Origin: Clostridiales bacterium GWF2_38_85 | GTDB lineage: Bacteria > Bacillota > Clostridia > Oscillospirales > CAG-382 | Assembly: GCA_001797275.1 (NCBI GenBank) | Contig: MGOY01000018.1 | Location: 62,001 to 126,000, forward strand | Direction of reading: 5' to 3' | DNA: 64,000 nt | Shown here: positions 8,677 to 17,893 of the stretch, piece by piece | Numbering within the stretch: the first letter of the stretch is position 1 | Layout of the letters: the number at the start of each line of letters is the position of its first letter | The notes under the pieces: model-generated | What the model saw: only the letters and a program-made list of their open reading frames with translations | What the model was told of the DNA's origin: nothing | The model's database searches: none | Position numbers and translations under genes: made by a program

Positions 8677-10791
8677 ATGGAACGTGAATTAAACACCTTA
8701 TTGAGCCAGCATTTTGCAGGTAAGGTTGTCCGTAAAGACTTGACAAAGAAAATCAAAGAGGGCGCGAACGTCCCTATCTACGTGCTGGAATACTTGTTGG
8801 GGCTTTATTGCGCCACCGATGACGAGAACAGTATCAACGAGGGTGTTACTCGGGTAAAAGCCATTTTAGCCGATAATTTTGTGCGCCCTGATGAAGCGGA
8901 GAAAATTAAGTCAAAAATCCGCGAGCTTGGCACGTTCACCGTTATTGATAAGATTGAAGCGCGTCTTGACCCTGACCACGATAATTACAAGTGCGTATTT
9001 TCAAATCTCAACATTAAAAACGTCATTATAAATGATGGTTATATAAAAAAGTATGAGAAATTGCTATCTGGCGGTATATGGTGCATTCTGCGGTTAAATT
9101 ACAATCGACTTGAGGACAGATATGATGAAGGTGACGATGAAAGAAATCCTATTGGATTTATGGCATCTACACCAGCCCGCCCTAAATCTAACGGGAAGAA
9201 AGATAAAATCAGTCCTTTCGAAATAAACGAACTAACGCCTATACAAATGCCCAACATGGATATGCAGGAGCTATTCGACCAACGCGCTGAATTTTCCAAA
9301 AATGAATGGATTGATGTGCTTATTCGCAGTATTGGCATGGAGCCAACACAACTAAAAGACCGTGAAAAGTGGCATTTATTAGAGCGTATGGTTCCACTCG
9401 CAGAAAACAACTATAATCTATGCGAACTCGGACCACGCGGAACGGGCAAGTCGCATATCTATAAAGAAATTTCGCCGAACTCCATTCTTATTTCAGGCGG
9501 TCAAACTACCGTTGCTAACCTGTTCTATAACATGAGTAATCGCACCATCGGGCTTGTTGGTATGTGGGACTGTGTGGCGTTTGATGAAGTTGCAGGCATT
9601 ACCTTTAAAGACAAAGACGGCATTCAAATCATGAAGGACTTTATGGCTTCTGGCTCTTTTGCACGTGGCAAGGAAGAAAAGAGCGCGAACGCCTCTATGG
9701 TCTTTGTCGGCAATATCAATCAGAGCATAGATGTGATACTTAAAACATCTCATCTGTTTGAGCCATTCCCCGAAGCAATGGCGTATGACAGCGCTTTCTT
9801 TGACCGTATGCACTTCTATCTCCCCGGTTGGGAAATCCCTAAAATGCGTCCTGAACTTTTAACGAATGAGTATGGATTTATCACAGACTACATAGCAGAG
9901 TTTTTCCGTGAAATGCGCAAACGCTCGTTTAGTGATGCTATCGACAAGTATTTTCGACTTGGGACGAACCTCAACCAGCGCGATGTAATTGCCGTTCGCA
10001 AGACGGTTTCGGGCTTATTGAAGCTTATCTATCCTAATGGTGACTTTGACAAAGAAGCCGTTGCCGAGGTGTTGGAATACGCCCTCGAAGGTCGCCGTCG
10101 TGTGAAAGAGCAGCTTAAAAAAATCGGCGGTATGGAGTTCTACGATGTCCATTTCTCCTATCTTGATAATGAAACCTTCGAGGAACACTTTGTTTCCGTG
10201 CCAGAGCAAGGAACAGGTAAGTTGATTCCCGAAGGGCAGATAAAAGCTGGTCATATCTATACAGTTGCTCGTGGCGATAGCGGTATGATAGGCGTGTTCA
10301 AGCTGGAAACCGAGATGGTATCCGGCAGCGGCAAATTTGAAGTTACTGGTATTGGCACAGGTCGCGAAGCAAGAGAGAGCTTGAAAACGGCTCAGAACTA
10401 CTTCAAAGCCAACCGCAAACAAATCAGCGGCACTATCGCCATTGATGATAACGATTATCTCTGTCACGTTGCCGACTGTCAGGGTATCGGAATCACAAGC
10501 GAGCTGGCTCTATGCGGGTTTGTTGCTCTATGCAGTGCGGCCCTTCGAAAGCCTTTGCAGTCACAGATGTGCGTTCTCGGTAGCATGAGCATTGGTGGTA
10601 CTATAAACAAGGTTGAGGAATTGGCGAACACCCTGCAAGTTTGCTTTGATGCTGGCGCAAAACGGATTCTGCTGCCAATGTCATCTGCGGTGGATATAGC
10701 GACTGTGCCGTCGGAACTATTCGCAAAGTTTCAAACGTCGTTTTACACCAGTCCAGAAGATGCGGTGTATAAGGCGTTGGCGATCGAGTAA
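8677..10791 (+). CDS. brxL: BREX Lon-like AAA+ protein BrxL
   Basis: Final core gene of a type 1 BREX operon (704 aa, family length about 680-720). The Walker A motif GPRGTGKSH lies near residue 251, and a Lon-protease-like C-terminal domain begins near residue 585 (GIGITSELAL, then GSMSIGGTINKV). BrxL forms ring-shaped assemblies that bind DNA in studied systems. The track start at 8629 lies inside pglZ; the ATG at 8677 follows AGGAGGG and gives the expected MERELNTLL N-terminus, so I use it. Bases about 8,990-9,240 (residues about 105-188) are strikingly AT-rich compared with the rest of the gene, another mosaic segment. Confidence 0.94.
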   Translation: MERELNTLLSQHFAGKVVRKDLTKKIKEGANVPIYVLEYLLGLYCATDDENSINEGVTRVKAILADNFVRPDEAEKIKSKIRELGTFTVIDKIEARLDPDHDNYKCVFSNLNIKNVIINDGYIKKYEKLLSGGIWCILRLNYNRLEDRYDEGDDERNPIGFMASTPARPKSNGKKDKISPFEINELTPIQMPNMDMQELFDQRAEFSKNEWIDVLIRSIGMEPTQLKDREKWHLLERMVPLAENNYNLCELGPRGTGKSHIYKEISPNSILISGGQTTVANLFYNMSNRTIGLVGMWDCVAFDEVAGITFKDKDGIQIMKDFMASGSFARGKEEKSANASMVFVGNINQSIDVILKTSHLFEPFPEAMAYDSAFFDRMHFYLPGWEIPKMRPELLTNEYGFITDYIAEFFREMRKRSFSDAIDKYFRLGTNLNQRDVIAVRKTVSGLLKLIYPNGDFDKEAVAEVLEYALEGRRRVKEQLKKIGGMEFYDVHFSYLDNETFEEHFVSVPEQGTGKLIPEGQIKAGHIYTVARGDSGMIGVFKLETEMVSGSGKFEVTGIGTGREARESLKTAQNYFKANRKQISGTIAIDDNDYLCHVADCQGIGITSELALCGFVALCSAALRKPLQSQMCVLGSMSIGGTINKVEELANTLQVCFDAGAKRILLPMSSAVDIATVPSELFAKFQTSFYTSPEDAVYKALAIE

Positions 10792-10832
10792 AATCATTCT
10801 TAACAAGTAATCAACCGATCGGAGGTAGGATA

Positions 10833-12047
10833 ATGGAAAACAATACACATGCAGTAGGACAGCTGCAAGGTTATCTTCTTCAAGTGAGACATATGCTTTT
10901 TGAGCTGATTTCACTTGATGATATAACAGTTAGTGTTGAGAGCTTGGATGATGTTGCCATTCAATCTGAGGATGGCTCTATTTGTGCGGAACAAATAAAG
11001 AGCGTAACTTCATCTAATAATCCTATTGCAGACAGGTCGGTTGTCTTTTGGAAAACGTTGTACAATTGGCATGACTATATTACAAACGGTAGTTTGAGCT
11101 TGGATAAAACAATTTTCAAAATGATTGTTGTTGCCAATAAGGAAATTGCGTCTGGTACGGTTGCTGAGTCATTTAGCAATTCAATAGATGAAGCTACAGC
11201 ACGAGAAGTGTTTCAAGCAGCACGAAAAACCCTTTGGGGAGAAAAAGAAGAATTAAAAAGCGATGTCCCCGAATCTTACAGCAAATATTTAGAAAAATTG
11301 TTTGCGCCAGAAAATGCACCTGCTGTAATCAATATTATTAGAAAAATGTCTGTTGAAGTTCATGAAAACGATTATGATGATAAGCTACGTGCAAAATTCA
11401 ATCGGATTCCAGCGCTAATATCAGAATTTTCAGATGCCCTGCTGATTTTCATGCTGGGATGGGTTAATGAAAAAGTCAATGAGCAAGGACAGCAAGGACA
11501 AGCCGCATTAATAAAAAGCAGTGAGTTTAACACTGCACTACAAGCACAAATGCGCATGTATAATCAGAGAGATGCAATACCTGCTCTTTCTCAGGCGATT
11601 GATGATAGTGCCGTAAGGATTGAAGTGAATCAACAAGATGTTTACATACAGCAGCTGGACTTAATTGAATCTGATTTTGATTCAAAATTGGAAGCTGCCA
11701 GCGAATATCTAAGGACGAGCGCGGAAAAAACTATGCGAGCAGAAAAGGGACTGTTTACGCCACAGAGTTTGAATGAATATACTGAGGCAATGAAGCAACT
11801 TTGGAATAACAAGCGTCGGCTCGTTGAGCTAGCCAACACTGATACCGATGTGACCAAAGGTAAACGACTGTACCTTAGTCTTAGAGAATCTGCAATCAAT
11901 CAAAAACTTCAAGGAAATGAAGTCCCCATTTTTTTTGGCACAGGGACACTCCAGACATTGGCGAATGCGCCAAAGAATGATCCATCCATTGGATGGCACT
12001 CGCAATATAAAGAATTACTGAAAACTGGTGGTGGGCAAAATGAATGA
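10833..12047 (+). CDS. ABC-3C system nuclease-like (effector) component
   Basis: 404-residue first gene of a three-gene set. The N-terminus carries an E...LDDV...AEQIKS pattern (residues about 38-57), consistent with the D...(E/Q)xK core of restriction-endonuclease-fold nucleases such as the Cap4-like domain. The C-terminal two thirds are helical and match what I recall of the ABC-three-component (ABC-3C) effector proteins. The start ATG at 10833 follows GGAGGTAGGATA, only 41 bases after brxL, so it may be read from the BREX transcript. It overlaps the next gene by eight bases. The nuclease assignment is inference from a short motif; the association with the next two genes is the stronger evidence. 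Confidence 0.8.
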   Translation: MENNTHAVGQLQGYLLQVRHMLFELISLDDITVSVESLDDVAIQSEDGSICAEQIKSVTSSNNPIADRSVVFWKTLYNWHDYITNGSLSLDKTIFKMIVVANKEIASGTVAESFSNSIDEATAREVFQAARKTLWGEKEELKSDVPESYSKYLEKLFAPENAPAVINIIRKMSVEVHENDYDDKLRAKFNRIPALISEFSDALLIFMLGWVNEKVNEQGQQGQAALIKSSEFNTALQAQMRMYNQRDAIPALSQAIDDSAVRIEVNQQDVYIQQLDLIESDFDSKLEAASEYLRTSAEKTMRAEKGLFTPQSLNEYTEAMKQLWNNKRRLVELANTDTDVTKGKRLYLSLRESAINQKLQGNEVPIFFGTGTLQTLANAPKNDPSIGWHSQYKELLKTGGGQNE

Positions 12048-12534
12048 TATTAGCCGCGAAGTATATCTCGTGCAAAATCCCGCTATCGGAGCGGCTGTCA
12101 TATGGCGTTTTGTTTGTGGTTATTATGAATGCGATAATCGCAACATTTCAGTACCTTTCCCACTGTTGTTTCTTGTTTTACCAATAATATTTCGCGAAGA
12201 TTTGCGCGAGGTGATTAAAAGCACACAAAAAGCTAAGGGATTGCAAAAAGTAGCGGAAAAGCTATTTATCACAAAAAAGGCAGATTTATTTTGTGGTATT
12301 CAATCTACTGCTGAGCAATACAAAGAAACAACGCTGTCTTCAATACATATTGCCAGTAACGCAAATTTAATTGCAATTGATACAAAAACAGCGTTAGTAT
12401 CACCACTACAAACAAAAGCATCCAAGATGCCAAAGACTTCAGATGAACTACTAATGCAATCCGAAAAGTTGGGAATGTGGTGTTCGACGATGACGTTGTA
12501 CGAAATCAGCACATTATTGAAAGTGAGGTTCTAG
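12040..12534 (+). CDS. ABC-3C system middle component
   Basis: A 164-residue protein with the hallmarks of the three-component ABC system middle component: small size, an N-terminal Y(L)VQNPAIGAAVIWRF segment, a central FPLLFLVLPIIF stretch and a position between the effector and a DUF3732 ATPase. The hydrophobic stretch is probably a buried helix, not a membrane span. The track's GTG at 12028 is upstream; the ATG at 12040 overlaps the preceding stop by eight bases, which suggests translational coupling. Its job is thought to be bridging the ATPase and the effector; this is from comparative genomics, not from this sequence. Confidence 0.82.
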   Translation: MNDISREVYLVQNPAIGAAVIWRFVCGYYECDNRNISVPFPLLFLVLPIIFREDLREVIKSTQKAKGLQKVAEKLFITKKADLFCGIQSTAEQYKETTLSSIHIASNANLIAIDTKTALVSPLQTKASKMPKTSDELLMQSEKLGMWCSTMTLYEISTLLKVRF

Positions 12535-12535
12535 T

Positions 12536-14506
12536 ATGAAATTCTCTATAATCTCCGTGATTCTTTGGTCACGTAACAGGAAAAATGGATATAGGAAAGT
12601 AGACTTTGAGCAAAATGGAGTCAACATAATTACTGGAGCTTCGCGTACAGGAAAGTCTGCTATTATCCCTATTATTGACTATTGTCTTGGTGCTAGCGAA
12701 TGCACTATTCCGGTTGGTGTTATTAGAGATGCCTGTGACTGGTTCGGTGTTCTTTTCAATTTGGAAAATGAGCAATTACTTTTGTGCCGGAGAGAACCCG
12801 GATCGCAGGCACATACGGGTGATATGTTTTTTACAAGAGGAAAAAACGTTGAAATACCCGATGAACCAATAAAAAATACGACCGTTGAACAAGTCAAGAA
12901 TGCTTTGAATGAAATATTTTCGATGTCTTTCATTGAACTCGATCCGACATCAAACGATAACTTCTCGTCTCGTCCTTCTTACCGTGACTTGATGGCTTTT
13001 AGTTTTCAGCCTCAAAATGTCATTGCAAATAACAGAGTTCTCTTTTACAATATTGAAAAAATGGAGCATAAAAAGAAGCTTATTAACATATTTCCATATG
13101 TTTTGGGTGCAATTACCGCAGAAACACTAGCTGCGAACCAAGAACGTGAACGACTTACGAAAGAACGCGATAGGTTAGCGAGAGAATTGGATAATATCAA
13201 ATTTGTTTCTAACGGTTGGAAACAAGAGGTTCTCACTTGGCTTTCCCAAGCAAGAGAATTGGGACTTACTTCTTTTCGAGCAGATTCTGACACAGACTTT
13301 AATTTGCAAGTTGATGAGCTAAAACGAATTGCCGATAAGAGTGAAAACGATTCCGCTGTTGTTTCTTCGAATATTAGAGATATGTCTGAGGAACTCAAAA
13401 TGCTCAGAGCCAGCGAACAAGAACTGTCAATCGAACTGTCAATCGTCCAACAACGATATGATGCGATGGAAAAATTGAGTGATTCTAAAAAACGCTATGA
13501 CGAATCTTTACGCACTCAAATAAATAGGCTTGATATTTCTGGCTGGCTTCGCTCACTGTCTGATAGTTCAACATGTCCGATATGTGGCGATTTTCACGAT
13601 ACACCTGTTGCCGAGTTAGATATGTTGTGTACTGCAATGGCTGAAATCGAAAAACAAACCGACTCTGTGCAGGCCATTTCGATGTCATTCGACCGAGAGT
13701 TTAATATTGTGAAAAGCGAAATTGATTTGCTTTCTGAAAAATTGACCGCTATTCGCAAACGAATAGCGATTGAAAGCTCACGGTCACAAGAGGATGCCAG
13801 CAAAAAATACACATTAGCGAGCGTTTCCCGCTTTCTTGGAAGAATGGAATTTGCAATAAAGACATATGAACGTATGGGTACCGATAGTGAATTAGTACAA
13901 AGACTTTCTGCGTTAAATGATAAGATTGGCGAGTTGAATAATATTGCAAGTGATAGTTCTCGAAAAGCTAAAGAGAAAGCTGCATTATCGTTTATTCAGC
14001 AAGAAGCTAATACACTAATCAAAATGTTGGACGTAGAAAGCCCCGATGACCCTATAGAATTTATTGTTTCAGACCTTACAATCCGAATAAAAACCGCCTT
14101 AGGTCGTGATAACTACCTCTGGGAAATTGGAAGTGCTTCAAACTGGTTGGCATATCATCTTGCAATTAGTTTAGCCTTTCAAAAATATTTTCAAGAGCGT
14201 GGAGGCGTAAATATCCCCAATATAATGATTTATGATCAACCAAGCCAAGTGTATTTCCCGCAACAAAGACTGCCGGAAAACGCATCTACAAACGATGATG
14301 CTAAATTGTTAGCGGATGAAGATAAGGCAGCAGTCAAAAAAATATTTGAAACACTATCAAACTATATTCAAAACTCAAAAAATCCGTTTCAAATCATAGT
14401 AATGGAACATGCGGACGAAGATATATGGGGCAAATTAGCCAATACGCATCTCGTTGCACGTTGGAGAGATAATGAAAAATTGATACCACTAAGCTGGTTA
14501 CAATGA
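12536..14506 (+). CDS. DUF3732 Rad50/SMC-like ATPase of the ABC-3C system
   Basis: 656-residue ABC ATPase. Walker A GASRTGKSAI lies near residue 33; a long coiled coil follows (about 200-330 and 370-500) with a CPIC zinc-hook-like motif at its apex near residue 345. A MIYDQPSQVYFP segment near residue 565 is the expected Walker B / D-loop region of DUF3732 proteins. The architecture is that of Rad50-type ATPases that sense or clamp nucleic acid. The ATG lies one base after the stop of the middle-component gene. Together the three genes form a complete ABC-3C module, proposed as a biological-conflict system in which the ATPase licenses the nuclease-like effector. No ortholog-level function is known to me. 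Confidence 0.88.
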   Translation: MKFSIISVILWSRNRKNGYRKVDFEQNGVNIITGASRTGKSAIIPIIDYCLGASECTIPVGVIRDACDWFGVLFNLENEQLLLCRREPGSQAHTGDMFFTRGKNVEIPDEPIKNTTVEQVKNALNEIFSMSFIELDPTSNDNFSSRPSYRDLMAFSFQPQNVIANNRVLFYNIEKMEHKKKLINIFPYVLGAITAETLAANQERERLTKERDRLARELDNIKFVSNGWKQEVLTWLSQARELGLTSFRADSDTDFNLQVDELKRIADKSENDSAVVSSNIRDMSEELKMLRASEQELSIELSIVQQRYDAMEKLSDSKKRYDESLRTQINRLDISGWLRSLSDSSTCPICGDFHDTPVAELDMLCTAMAEIEKQTDSVQAISMSFDREFNIVKSEIDLLSEKLTAIRKRIAIESSRSQEDASKKYTLASVSRFLGRMEFAIKTYERMGTDSELVQRLSALNDKIGELNNIASDSSRKAKEKAALSFIQQEANTLIKMLDVESPDDPIEFIVSDLTIRIKTALGRDNYLWEIGSASNWLAYHLAISLAFQKYFQERGGVNIPNIMIYDQPSQVYFPQQRLPENASTNDDAKLLADEDKAAVKKIFETLSNYIQNSKNPFQIIVMEHADEDIWGKLANTHLVARWRDNEKLIPLSWLQ

Positions 14507-14562
14507 GATGAAAACAGATTAAGCTGATCTGGTATATATTTATAGAATAGGAGTGAGGCAAA

Positions 14563-15918
14563 ATGGGCGAATTACACGGTATTATCGTATTTGGAGCAAA
14601 CGGAAGCGGAAAGACAACGCTTGGGCGTGAACTGGCGCGAATACTAAAATTTAAACATATGGATATTGAAGATTATTATTTTGAAAAATCCGAAATTCCA
14701 TATACCGTTGAACGCTCGCGCGATGAATGCTTGAATTTAATGCTTGCCGATATAGAGAAATATCGCTCATTTGTTATCACTGCCGTCACTGGAGATTTTG
14801 GTGACAAGATTATACCTTTATACGAGCTCGCTGTGTTCCTTTCTGCACCGAAAGAAACCCGTATAGAGCGTATAAAGCAACGCGAATATGAAAAATACGG
14901 AGAGCGCATCCGCGAGGGCGGAGATATGTATGCGCAACATTTGGATTTCGTTAATTTTGCAGTTACGCGTGACTTATCAAGAATTGAAAAATGGGCAGAT
15001 ACTCTAAAGTGTCCTGTGATTCAGATTGATGGAACAGTAGATTATAACAAAACGGCAATTGAAATAGCGATGCGGTATTCCATAAAACCGCAATCATGGA
15101 TAAACTGTGATGAAACAATACGACAATACATCATAGGGCTTGTTGATTTATTTAAAACAAAATTAGGTAACCACCTTATCGGTGTTTATCTGCATGGCTC
15201 TTTGGCAATGGGTAGCTACTTTTCGCCAAAAAGTGATATGGATATTCTGGTTGTTGTGGATAATACCCTTGATGCAAACCTCGCTGAAGAAATCAATTTC
15301 GCTATTGCACAGTATTCGAAGAAACGCCCGACGGTTGGCGATATCGAATGTAGTGTTATCACGCTTGAAACAGCGTATAACGTGCCAAATGAAATGCCGT
15401 ATGAACTTCATTATAGCGAAGCATGGCATGACAGAATTATCAATAATCAAGTTACATACGGCGTCATGCAGATAGACGCTGACCTTTCGGCGCATCTTAT
15501 GACAGTCAAAAAACGTGGCGTTTGTCTGCACGGAAAGAGTATTGATGAAGTTTTTGGTGATGTTAAATGGTCAAATTTTATGGCTTCGGTTCTGGAAGAT
15601 TTTGATTGGCTTGTTGAGAATGAAAATATTTGCGAATCACCTTATTATTGTATTTTGAACATTTGCCGTGTGTTGCAAGCGTTAACAGAAAACAACCAAA
15701 AAAGTCTTAGTAAATATGAAGGTGCAATATGGGGAATCAGACACTTGCCTGATAGATACACACTATTAATTCAAAAAGCATTGAAAGTTTATAGTTCAGA
15801 TATGCAGATTGATGAAAGTAACCGCAAAATAGGAGGTGTCGATTGGGATAAAACCGATCTACTTGCTTTCCGTGATTATGCGAGAAAAGAGAAAGATAAA
15901 TTCATGGAGGTGAAGTAA
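14563..15918 (+). CDS. Fusion: P-loop kinase-like domain + aminoglycoside nucleotidyltransferase-like domain
   Basis: 451-residue two-domain protein. Residues 1-185 are a small P-loop kinase-type domain (Walker A GANGSGKTTL near residue 10; lid-like segment ERIKQREYEKYGE). Residues from about 195 are a nucleotidyltransferase of the ANT(3'')/ANT(9) / DUF4111 type, with HGSLAMGSYF and SDMDILVVV forming the GS...DxD metal site near 211-230 and a helical C-terminal part. Members of the second family adenylylate aminoglycosides, but a spectinomycin/streptomycin activity cannot be read from sequence alone. It opens a long same-strand gene array and is directly followed by the PHP gene with no gap (TAA then ATG). 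The fusion is unusual; I do not recall it as a standard architecture. Confidence 0.85.
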   Translation: MGELHGIIVFGANGSGKTTLGRELARILKFKHMDIEDYYFEKSEIPYTVERSRDECLNLMLADIEKYRSFVITAVTGDFGDKIIPLYELAVFLSAPKETRIERIKQREYEKYGERIREGGDMYAQHLDFVNFAVTRDLSRIEKWADTLKCPVIQIDGTVDYNKTAIEIAMRYSIKPQSWINCDETIRQYIIGLVDLFKTKLGNHLIGVYLHGSLAMGSYFSPKSDMDILVVVDNTLDANLAEEINFAIAQYSKKRPTVGDIECSVITLETAYNVPNEMPYELHYSEAWHDRIINNQVTYGVMQIDADLSAHLMTVKKRGVCLHGKSIDEVFGDVKWSNFMASVLEDFDWLVENENICESPYYCILNICRVLQALTENNQKSLSKYEGAIWGIRHLPDRYTLLIQKALKVYSSDMQIDESNRKIGGVDWDKTDLLAFRDYARKEKDKFMEVK

Positions 15919-16692
15919 ATGCTTGACTGTCATATCCATATTGAACGAGGCGAATATACGCTTAATTGGATTAATGAATTTGTAAAGACTGCGGTTCAAA
16001 GAGGGATTGATGAAATCTGGCTGCTTGAACATTGCTACCGCTTTCGTGAATTTGTTCCAATGTATGATAATGTATGCGCATACAGCGACTACATAGACAA
16101 GTGGTTTCATTGCAAAGCTGGTGTTCTTGGGCTTGATGATTATCTGCGGCTTGCTGATTTTGTGCGTAATCAGGAATGGCCAATCAAAATCAAATTCGGT
16201 CTTGAAGTATGTTATTTTAAACAGTTTGAGGACTTGGTTTACATAGAAACTAAAGATAAAAACTTGGATTTTCTTGTCGGTAGTGTGCATTTCATAGATG
16301 ATTTTGCCTACGACCACAAACCTGAGCATTGGGGTGGAATTGATATTGATAATGCTTACCGTCGCTATTTTGAAACAAGCGTTGACCTTGCCACAAGTGG
16401 CATTTACAATGGAATCGCTCACCCGGATTGTATAAAACTATTCGGACACAAGCCATCCTTCCAACTTGATGATTATTATGACCGGCTTGCCGCTAAAATC
16501 GCCAAAAGCGGAATGTATGCAGAACAAAGTAGCGGTTCCTATCGCCGCTGCCCAGACACATCCGAGCTTGGCATGAACGCTGGTTTGATTAAAGCCTTAA
16601 ATAAGCATGATGCAAAAATCAAGACCGCTTCCGATGCGCATAGTCCAGAGGATGTGGGATTGCAGATTAAAGAGTTGGAGGCAACATTATGA
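15919..16692 (+). CDS. PHP-domain phosphatase, histidinol-phosphatase-like
   Basis: 257-residue PHP-family metalloenzyme. The metal-binding set is visible: CHIHIERG at the N-terminus (His5, His7), WLLEHCY near residue 37, KFGLEVCY near 95, GSVHFIDD near 117, GIAHPDC near 170 and SDAHSPEDVG near the end. These are the motifs of HisK-type histidinol-phosphate phosphatases, but no other histidine-biosynthesis gene is present, so the substrate is open. Start ATG after GGAGGTGAAGTAA. Overlaps the HAD gene by four bases (ATGA), so the two are probably translated together. Confidence 0.88.
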   Translation: MLDCHIHIERGEYTLNWINEFVKTAVQRGIDEIWLLEHCYRFREFVPMYDNVCAYSDYIDKWFHCKAGVLGLDDYLRLADFVRNQEWPIKIKFGLEVCYFKQFEDLVYIETKDKNLDFLVGSVHFIDDFAYDHKPEHWGGIDIDNAYRRYFETSVDLATSGIYNGIAHPDCIKLFGHKPSFQLDDYYDRLAAKIAKSGMYAEQSSGSYRRCPDTSELGMNAGLIKALNKHDAKIKTASDAHSPEDVGLQIKELEATL

Positions 16693-17417
16693 ACAAACCA
16701 CAAATGATACTATTTGATTATGGACAAACGCTTATTTCCGAGGAACAGTTTGACGGTATAGCGGGAACACAAGCAGTTTTAAATAAATGCGTTACGAATC
16801 CCAATAATATATCCGCCGAGGATATTCAAGCATTAGCATATGAAATGAATAAAGAAATCGGCAGATATAATCCCGAAACTAATCATTTGTACTTGATGGA
16901 AGTCCATAACCATGCATTCCAAAATTACTTATACGATTATTATGGTTTAACAAGAATTGTTTCCCATTTAGAATTGGAAACAACATTTTGGGATTCTGCG
17001 TCGCCGGGCAAACCAACCATACATATCGAAGAACTTTTATTATATCTAAGAAATGAAAATATACGTTCGGCTGTAATTAGTAATATTTCATTCAGCGGTC
17101 AAGCTCTTGAAAATAGAATAAATGCTCTGCTTCCGCAGAATGACTTTGAATTTATTTTAGCAACAAGTGAGTATGTGTTCAGAAAACCGCACAAGCGCAT
17201 TTTTGAGCTTGCTTCAAGAAAAGCTCGTCTTGAACCAAATGAAATATGGTATTGTGGAGATAACGGTATTTGCGATGTTGATGGAGCAAAAGCGGCAGGT
17301 CTTTTCCCTGTTTGGTATAAAGGAGCATATGAAGGCCATAATTTCACTCCGCAAAATGAATGTTTAATTGTTTCTGATTGGCGAGAAATGATTGAGATGC
17401 TGGCAGGTGCGAAATGA
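16689..17417 (+). CDS. HAD-superfamily hydrolase
   Basis: 242-residue HAD phosphatase-type protein. Motif I is LFDYGQTL, so the usual second aspartate is a glycine; this variant occurs in some HAD branches and may lower phosphatase activity. Motif II is AVISNIS, motif III contains RKPHKRIF, and motif IV is YCGDNGICDVDGAKAAG. A C1-type helical cap lies between motifs I and II. The start overlaps the PHP gene and the stop overlaps the GNAT gene, each by four bases. The substrate cannot be predicted. Confidence 0.88.
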   Translation: MNKPQMILFDYGQTLISEEQFDGIAGTQAVLNKCVTNPNNISAEDIQALAYEMNKEIGRYNPETNHLYLMEVHNHAFQNYLYDYYGLTRIVSHLELETTFWDSASPGKPTIHIEELLLYLRNENIRSAVISNISFSGQALENRINALLPQNDFEFILATSEYVFRKPHKRIFELASRKARLEPNEIWYCGDNGICDVDGAKAAGLFPVWYKGAYEGHNFTPQNECLIVSDWREMIEMLAGAK

Positions 17418-17893
17418 ATCTACGGAAATATCACCCTGATGATTGCGAAGAAGTTTATGAATTGTTTTATGGCACTATTCATTCTATAAATTCCGCAGAT
17501 TATACTGAAATTCAACTTGATGCATGGGCTCCAAAAGAAATGGATTTGCATTTATGGAATCAAAGGTTATTGAGAAACGATTATGCAATTGTAGCCGAGC
17601 AGAACGGTGTTATCATTGGCATTGGAACTGCGGATGATATAGGATATTTTGACCTTTTATATGTCCACAAGGATTATCAGAAAAATGGTGTTGCGACTTT
17701 GATTGCAGATAACATTGAAAAGTATTTTATTGAAAATCGCATACATACCATTACAACCGATGCTTCTATCACAGCAAAACCGTTCTTTGAAAAACGAGGC
17801 TATGTTGTTAGAGCAGAACAGAATGTCGAGTGCAGAGAACAGTATTTAATAAACTACAAAATGATGAAATCCATTAAGGAGAGTGCGGAATGA
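17414..17893 (+). CDS. GNAT-family N-acetyltransferase
   Basis: 159-residue single-domain GNAT acetyltransferase. The acetyl-CoA site is seen in LLYVHKDYQKNGVATLIAD (Q-x-x-G-x-A signature), followed by the C-terminal ASITAKPFFEKRGYVV motif typical of the family. Close relatives are generic elaA/YiaC-like acetyltransferases; the substrate is not deducible. Sits between the HAD and S66 peptidase genes with four-base overlaps on both sides, indicating one operon. Confidence 0.9.
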   Translation: MNLRKYHPDDCEEVYELFYGTIHSINSADYTEIQLDAWAPKEMDLHLWNQRLLRNDYAIVAEQNGVIIGIGTADDIGYFDLLYVHKDYQKNGVATLIADNIEKYFIENRIHTITTDASITAKPFFEKRGYVVRAEQNVECREQYLINYKMMKSIKESAE

